DNA of 9,694 nucleotides from Actinomycetota bacterium (GTDB lineage: Bacteria > Actinomycetota > Actinomycetes > S36-B12 > UBA5976). Position numbers and translations under genes: made by a program. The notes under the pieces were generated by a model. The model worked only from the letters and a program-made list of their open reading frames with translations. It did no database searches and was not told the origin of the DNA. The stretch is taken from NCBI GenBank assembly GCA_009918865.1, contig RGCY01000032.1:1-9694 (forward strand), in the 5' to 3' direction. Shown here piece by piece: positions 5,967 through 9,694 of this stretch. Numbering within the stretch: position 1 is the first letter of the stretch; every line of letters starts with the position of its first letter.

Positions 5967-6233
5967 ATGGGTGAACCACTCCCACCGCAGTTGGCGCGAG
6001 TGATGGTGTTGAGCAAACCCGGTTGTCATCTGTGTGAGCAGGTTGAACAAGCCGTGGCACGTGTGTGCGCGCAGACAGGCGACACCTGGGCAGTGGTGCT
6101 CACGCAGGACCACCCCGAATTGGCAGACGCCTATGCATATGAAGTGCCGGTGATTTTCGTGGACGGGACCCGACATGACTACTGGCGCGTTGATGAGACT
6201 CGCCTTCGTGCAGCGTTGAGTGGGCAGTCCTAG
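5967..6233 (+). CDS. Glutaredoxin-like thioredoxin-fold protein
   Basis: The 88-residue protein has a redox-active CxxC (Cys20-His-Leu-Cys23) after the first strand RVMVLSKPG and a cis-proline in EVPVIFVDG (Pro61). This is the compact glutaredoxin-like fold (Pfam Glrx-like) found in actinobacteria. It probably acts in thiol-disulfide exchange, perhaps with mycothiol in this phylum; the partner is unknown. ATG 5967 is chosen because it begins just before the first strand; the frame extends upstream to 5850 but would overlap the divergent phosphatase. No Shine-Dalgarno sequence is present. CAAGAT six bases upstream is a poor -10 match, so the promoter is unclear. In M. tuberculosis the same protein (Rv0508) comes just before hemA; here hemA is absent and a hairpin and then the hemD promoter follow. 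Confidence 0.85.
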   Translation: MGEPLPPQLARVMVLSKPGCHLCEQVEQAVARVCAQTGDTWAVVLTQDHPELADAYAYEVPVIFVDGTRHDYWRVDETRLRAALSGQS

Positions 6234-6269
6234 GTACAAGCTTGGGCGCTAGTCCACTGGTGTGGGCAA

Positions 6270-6308
6270 GGCGCGCGGTTAGCGAGTACGCGCTCGACGC
6301 TCCGCGCC
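6270..6308 (+). terminator. GC-rich hairpin after the glutaredoxin gene
   Basis: GGCGCG (6270-6275) pairs exactly with CGCGCC (6303-6308), and an alternative inner stem AGCG (6281-6284) with CGCT (6298-6301) is possible. It lies 37 bases past the stop and four bases before the -35 box of the next promoter, a sensible terminator place. Only a short T run (6311-6313) follows, so it is not a strong intrinsic terminator. Confidence 0.3.
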
Positions 6309-6311
6309 GAT

Positions 6312-6340
6312 TTGGACATTTGCAGCACTAGCCCTACCCT
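6312..6340 (+). promoter_or_regulatory. Promoter of the hemD-ccdA operon
   Basis: TTGGAC (6312-6317) and TACCCT (6335-6340) are separated by exactly 17 bases, the best full -35/-10 pair in the window. Transcription would begin near 6347, giving a leader of about 70 bases that ends in the hemD Shine-Dalgarno sequence. No Rex-type TTGTGAA palindrome or other known operator is seen in the gap. Confidence 0.55.
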
Positions 6341-6415
6341 TAACGCGTTCCCCTGTGAAAGTTGCGTCGAACCGGCGCCTGTGCCCGCTGCCCCGTGCCG
6401 CTTGGAGACCTCCGA

Positions 6416-8011
6416 ATGACCTCAAAGAATCACAAGCCCACGCCCGGAACCGTCGCCTTCGTTGCGACCGGCCCCGGCGACCCAGAGTTGCTGACCTTGC
6501 GAGCTGCAGACATCGTGCGCAATGCGCAGGTGGTCGTGGCTGACGACGCCGGTTTGACTGCAGTGCGCGAGTTGCTCGCTGAAGACACGCAGGTGCTGTC
6601 AACGACTGATGATTCAGGCAAGCCACTCACCGCAGCATCGCGAGGCAAGCTGGTCGTTGACGCCGCGAAGAACGGTCAGTCAGTGGTGCGAGTGCTCGCC
6701 GGTGACCCCGTTCTCGATGGGCGCTTGGCAGCCGAGGTGACGCCGGTGTCTAAGGCTGGACTGGCATTTGAAATTGCACCCGGTGTGAGCCCGGTGACGG
6801 CTGGTGCTGCATACGCAGGTTTCACTTTGTCGGCCGCGGACACTCATGGTGTCTGTGTCGTTGATGTTGAACATTCCAAGATTGATTGGTCTACCTACAC
6901 TGATCCGGCAACGACGTTGGTGCTCATTAATGCGCACGGCAAACTCCCTGCTGTTATCCGGGCATTGCTTGACGCTGGTCGCGCTGAAGACTCCCCGGTC
7001 TTGGTGCTGCGCAACGCAACCACGATTGAACATGAATCGACAGTGACCACACTTGGCGAAGCCACTGCGAATGCGCGCGCCACTGTTGCACTTGGTGAAG
7101 GCAGTATCGTCGTAATCTCGCGCACGATTGAGCAGCGCGATGCTCTCGGTTGGTTTGAACACCGACCACTGTTGGGTTGGAAAGTCTTAGTGCCGCGCAC
7201 ACGCGATGAAGTTGGTCCCGTTGCTGAAACTTTGCGTCGTCTCGGTGCGGTCACCATTGAAGTACCCACGATTTCCGTGGAACCGCCGCGCACACCGCAG
7301 CAGATGGAACGTGCAGTGCAGGGCATGGTTTCTGGTCGCTTCGAGTGGGTAGCTTTCACAAGCCCCCACGCTGTGCGAGCAGTGCGTGAGAAGTTGCAGG
7401 AATACGGTCTTGATGCGCGCTGCCTGGCGGGCATGAAAGTTGCGGCCATCGGTCAAGAGTCTGTGGATGCACTGCTTGAGATGGGCATCCGTCCTGATTT
7501 GGTGCCAGCTGCGGATGCAAGCACTGCGGCGCTGCTGGACGAGTGGCCGGAGTTTTCGCGTCACGAAGACCCAATCAACCGGGTCTTCATCCCGCGCGCA
7601 GACATTGCCACGGAAGCACTTGCTGAGGGCCTGGTGGCACTTGGTTGGGAAGTTGAGGAAGTAACCGCATACCGAACCGTTCGGGCTGCTCCTCCGGCAG
7701 CGAGCATCCGGGATGCCATCAAGAGTGGTGGCTATGACGCAGCGTTGTTCACTTCAGCGAGCACGGTGCGAAATCTGGTGGGCATTGCTGGCAAACCACA
7801 TGCGTCAACTGTCATCGCGTGCATCGGACCGCAAACCGAAGCAACTGCGCAGGAGCATGGGCTGCGCGTGGATGTGCTCGCACCGAATCCGGATGTGCGC
7901 AGTCTCATCACTGCGTTAGCCGAATTTGCTAAAACCGCACGTGAAGAAGCAGGCGACCCACAGTGGCGCCCCACACGACGAAAGGCCGGCGCGCGCCGTA
8001 AGGTCACCTGA
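6416..8011 (+). CDS. hemD: Uroporphyrinogen-III synthase fused to a degenerate methylase-like domain
   Basis: The C-terminal part (about 254-505) is uroporphyrinogen-III synthase, which closes and inverts ring D of hydroxymethylbilane in tetrapyrrole synthesis. It begins GWKVLVPRT, with EWVAFTSPHAV (310-320), KVAAIGQ (341-347), PRADIATE (393-400), TAYRTV (417-422) and ALFTSASTVRNL (443-454). The N-terminal ~240 residues resemble uroporphyrinogen-III methyltransferase: AFVATGPGDPELLTLRAADI is kept, but the expected GGDP-F-FGRGGEE loop reads AGDPVLDGRLAAE (95-107), so methylation is doubtful. Other actinobacterial HemD proteins, as I recall, share this altered domain and the basic tail GARRKVT. 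The start is ATG 6416 (531 residues), with GGAGA at 6404-6408; a TTG at 6362 is the longest frame but has little support. The next gene starts two bases after the stop. hemA, hemC, hemB and hemL, its usual neighbours, are absent here. Confidence 0.94.
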   Translation: MTSKNHKPTPGTVAFVATGPGDPELLTLRAADIVRNAQVVVADDAGLTAVRELLAEDTQVLSTTDDSGKPLTAASRGKLVVDAAKNGQSVVRVLAGDPVLDGRLAAEVTPVSKAGLAFEIAPGVSPVTAGAAYAGFTLSAADTHGVCVVDVEHSKIDWSTYTDPATTLVLINAHGKLPAVIRALLDAGRAEDSPVLVLRNATTIEHESTVTTLGEATANARATVALGEGSIVVISRTIEQRDALGWFEHRPLLGWKVLVPRTRDEVGPVAETLRRLGAVTIEVPTISVEPPRTPQQMERAVQGMVSGRFEWVAFTSPHAVRAVREKLQEYGLDARCLAGMKVAAIGQESVDALLEMGIRPDLVPAADASTAALLDEWPEFSRHEDPINRVFIPRADIATEALAEGLVALGWEVEEVTAYRTVRAAPPAASIRDAIKSGGYDAALFTSASTVRNLVGIAGKPHASTVIACIGPQTEATAQEHGLRVDVLAPNPDVRSLITALAEFAKTAREEAGDPQWRPTRRKAGARRKVT

Positions 8012-8012
8012 C

Positions 8013-8669
8013 ATGGCAGAGACCACCCGCGTTCACTTATTGCGCCACGGTGAGGTCTACAACCCTGAAAAAGTGCTCTATGGCCGTTTGCCCGGGTATC
8101 GCCTGAGTGAACTCGGCAAGCAAATGGCTGTGCTTGCCGCGGCCGCGATTGCCGAACTTGACGTTGCGCGTTTGATTTCGTCGCCACTTGAGCGTGCTCG
8201 TGAAACCGCACAACCAATATCGCAACGCCTTGGTCTTGAGGTTGAGACCGATGACCGGCTCTTGGAATCCACCAATGTGTTTGAAGGTCAGCGCGTTGGT
8301 GTTGGTGATGGGGTGCTGCGCCAACCGCGCGCTTGGCGGCATTTATGGAATCCCTTCAAGCCGTCATGGGGTGAGCCTTACGTGCAGGTCGCTGACCGTG
8401 TGACTGCCGTGGTTTTTGATGCAGTGGCCGCCAACCCCGGTCGTGACACCGTGATGGTGAGCCATCAAATGCCTATCTGGGTGGCGCGTCTGCGTATGGA
8501 AGGTCGTGCGCTATGGCATGACCCACGTCGGCGGCAGTGCGCGCTTGCATCGTTGACAACATTTGAGTTCACACACGCCGCGGATGGTTCGGCCACGTTG
8601 GCGGGAGTGAACTATTCCGAACCCGCACAAGAGTTGCTCGGCGCAGCGTCGAAAATCGCTGGCGCGTGA
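8013..8669 (+). CDS. Histidine phosphatase superfamily protein
   Basis: A 218-residue phosphoglycerate mutase-like enzyme. The catalytic RHG is Arg11-His12-Gly13 in HLLRHGEVYN, with Arg61 in SSPLERARETA, acidic Glu85 in LLEST, and the second catalytic His151 in VMVSHQMPIW. These are the four pocket residues of the branch, so it is likely an active phosphatase; the substrate is unknown. Insertions after residue 90 (RVGVGDGVLR and NPFKPSWGEPY) fit the actinobacterial group next to tlpA and ccdA (Rv0525 type) rather than a glycolytic mutase. AAGG at 8000-8003 precedes the ATG by nine bases. The gene begins just after hemD and its stop overlaps the next possible start (GTGA), so it is translated as part of the operon. 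Its repeated place before cytochrome c maturation genes suggests a link to that process, not shown. Confidence 0.92.
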   Translation: MAETTRVHLLRHGEVYNPEKVLYGRLPGYRLSELGKQMAVLAAAAIAELDVARLISSPLERARETAQPISQRLGLEVETDDRLLESTNVFEGQRVGVGDGVLRQPRAWRHLWNPFKPSWGEPYVQVADRVTAVVFDAVAANPGRDTVMVSHQMPIWVARLRMEGRALWHDPRRRQCALASLTTFEFTHAADGSATLAGVNYSEPAQELLGAASKIAGA

Positions 8670-9259
8670 TTGACATGCATGCACGTCGTGGGCTCATGAG
8701 TCTCGCAACGTTGCTCACATGTGTGCTCGCAGCGTGTGGTCAGACCGCAGATGTTGGTAAGGGCAGTGGCTACGTCTATGCCGATGCCGCAACTGCATTG
8801 CTCAAGGCTGCGGAGCGTCGCGCGATGCCCATGTCTCTACCCTCACGCACACTAACTGGAACTGCCACTCCTGCTATTGCAGGCAAAGTTGTGTTGCTCA
8901 ATGTGTGGGCATCCTGGTGTGGTCCGTGCCGACGGGAATCAACTGCACTGCAACGAGTAGCAGATGATTTGCGCAAATCCGGCGTGGTCGTCATCGGCAT
9001 CAACACTCGTGATCAGGATGCGGCAGCGCGTGCATACGTGAACCGCTTCAAACTCACATATGCATCGGTCGTTGACCGCGATGGCAGCACATTTTTGGGT
9101 GGCTTTGCTGGCATCGTGCCGAAGGTTTACACGCCGACATCAATCGTCCTTGATGCCAACGGCCGCGTTGCTGGTTGGGCACTCGGTGAAGCAAGTTATT
9201 CCAGGCTTCGTGGATTGTTGGACCCGTTAGTTCGCGAACGCGCGACGGGCAAGTCATGA
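8666..9259 (+). CDS. tlpA: TlpA/ResA-type thioredoxin-like lipoprotein
   Basis: A 197-residue exported thiol-disulfide oxidoreductase. An N-terminal Arg-Arg (7-8), a hydrophobic core (MSLATLLTCV) and the lipobox LAAC (21-24) mark a lipoprotein anchored on the outer face of the membrane by Cys24. The thioredoxin domain has NVWASWCGPCRRES with Cys85 and Cys88, a Gly-Ile-Asn-Thr strand (111-114) and TPTSIVLD with cis-Pro157. It probably keeps apocytochrome c CxxCH thiols reduced for heme attachment, receiving electrons from CcdA, whose gene follows with a 4-base ATGA overlap. The GTG at 8666 overlaps the previous stop (GTGA); ATG at 8675 gives a protein three residues shorter with the same signal and is equally possible. 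Neither has a strong Shine-Dalgarno sequence. Confidence 0.93.
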   Translation: MIDMHARRGLMSLATLLTCVLAACGQTADVGKGSGYVYADAATALLKAAERRAMPMSLPSRTLTGTATPAIAGKVVLLNVWASWCGPCRRESTALQRVADDLRKSGVVVIGINTRDQDAAARAYVNRFKLTYASVVDRDGSTFLGGFAGIVPKVYTPTSIVLDANGRVAGWALGEASYSRLRGLLDPLVRERATGKS

Positions 9260-9694
9260 CAACGGTCTTAACTGATGGTTCGTTGTTCCTCGCGCTTTTG
9301 ATCGCCATTGCCGCGGGGGCTATGTCCTTTGCATCGCCATGCGTGTTGCCGCTGGTGCCTTCGTATCTTGGATATGTGGCATCGTCGGTGCCGCAAAATT
9401 CGAGTCGCAAGAACTCACGAGCCACAATCCGCGGTGCAGCAATGTTTGTGCTCGGATTCTCGGTGGTCTTTCTTTCCTACGGAGCAATCTTTGGTGCCGC
9501 AGGAAACGCACTCGCTTCACACCGAGTCGTGCTCGAGCGATTGCTTGGAGTGGTGGTGGTGCTCCTCGGCGTCGCGTTCATGGGCGGAATTAGTTGGTTG
9601 CAGGCAGACCGTCGTCCACATTCCTGGAAAATCACTGGGGTTGCTGGAGCGTTCGTGCTTGGCGTGGCTTTTGGCCTTGGCTGGAGTCCATGCA
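9256..9694 (+). CDS. ccdA: Cytochrome c biogenesis protein CcdA (3' end outside window)
   Basis: The first 146 residues of a CcdA/DsbD-like membrane protein, which carries reducing power from cytosolic thioredoxin across the membrane to extracellular thioredoxin-like proteins such as TlpA. The first helix holds ASPCVLPLVPSY with redox Cys29, and the window ends at GLGWSPC with Cys146, the partner cysteine of the duplicated half. Between them are hydrophobic helices (about 46-70 and 89-108). The reading frame is intact to the end of the window. Its ATG overlaps the tlpA stop. In relatives resB and ccsA follow, completing the system II cytochrome c machinery; they would lie beyond the window. 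Confidence 0.94.
   Translation, partial: MTTVLTDGSLFLALLIAIAAGAMSFASPCVLPLVPSYLGYVASSVPQNSSRKNSRATIRGAAMFVLGFSVVFLSYGAIFGAAGNALASHRVVLERLLGVVVVLLGVAFMGGISWLQADRRPHSWKITGVAGAFVLGVAFGLGWSPC

Noticed and set aside
5894..6016. Upstream extension of the HAD phosphatase to 6016
   Set aside because: It would overlap the divergent glutaredoxin gene and add 41 residues before motif I that the family lacks.
6234..6415. Remnant of hemA, rex or a tRNA gene in the gap before hemD
   Set aside because: No recognisable protein fragment, tRNA fold or Rex box could be found in either direction; only the hairpin and promoter are supported.
6680..7162. Minus-strand open frame of 160 codons within hemD
   Set aside because: It has no start signal, no family likeness, and lies wholly over a conserved gene.
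1..9694. CRISPR array, insertion sequence, toxin-antitoxin pair or defence system
   Set aside because: No regularly spaced repeats, transposase motifs or defence-type domains are present; nearly all of the sequence is covered by housekeeping genes.

Overview
The window looks like ordinary chromosomal DNA of an actinobacterium (Actinomycetota) with moderate G+C; two hand-counted 60-base lines in genes gave 35/60 each. The assignment rests on several lineage marks: a radA-disA pair, a 32-residue bS22-type ribosomal protein of the mycobacterial/streptomycete kind, a HemD fused to a degenerate methylase-like domain with a basic C-terminal tail, a SerB-like HAD phosphatase beside a glutaredoxin-like protein, and a TlpA-CcdA cytochrome c maturation cluster. 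Genus cannot be set from the sequence alone.

Layout. Bases 1 to about 395 carry two short plus-strand reading frames (a coiled-coil protein with a C-terminal membrane helix, then a second frame coupled by ATGA) that do not fit the rest. They run head-on into the 3' end of disA, whose last ~28 codons no longer read like DisA. This is either an insertion at the disA end or an assembly chimera. From 3869 down to 304 on the minus strand lie a conserved cysteine-rich protein of unknown function, radA and disA, which look like one transcription unit for DNA repair and c-di-AMP signalling. A divergent regulatory region (3870-3950) with a perfect 12-base palindrome separates it from a monofunctional proline dehydrogenase on the plus strand. 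Then come the tiny bS22 gene, a minus-strand HAD-IB phosphatase with a C-terminal membrane helix, and a divergent glutaredoxin-like gene.

The last third is one plus-strand operon: a promoter at 6312-6340, hemD, a histidine phosphatase family protein, a thioredoxin-like lipoprotein (TlpA/ResA type) and ccdA, which runs off the window. The last three join by very short gaps or 4-base overlaps. In related actinobacteria (for example M. tuberculosis Rv0508 to Rv0527) this same order also holds hemA, hemC, hemB and hemL. Here all four are absent, so hemD sits directly between the glutaredoxin gene and the cytochrome c maturation genes.

Regulation. Several genes carry a TAnnnT -10 element (TACCCT, TACGCT, TACACT, TAGGCT, TAGCGT) at a sensible distance, and in three or four cases it lies only 6-8 bases before the likely start codon. 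This suggests leaderless transcripts for the cysteine-rich gene, proline dehydrogenase, the HAD phosphatase and perhaps radA. No RNA genes, IS elements or CRISPR arrays were seen. I found no convincing new multi-gene system; the best leads are the disA junction, the collapsed heme cluster, the palindrome in the divergent promoter and the unassigned cysteine-rich protein.
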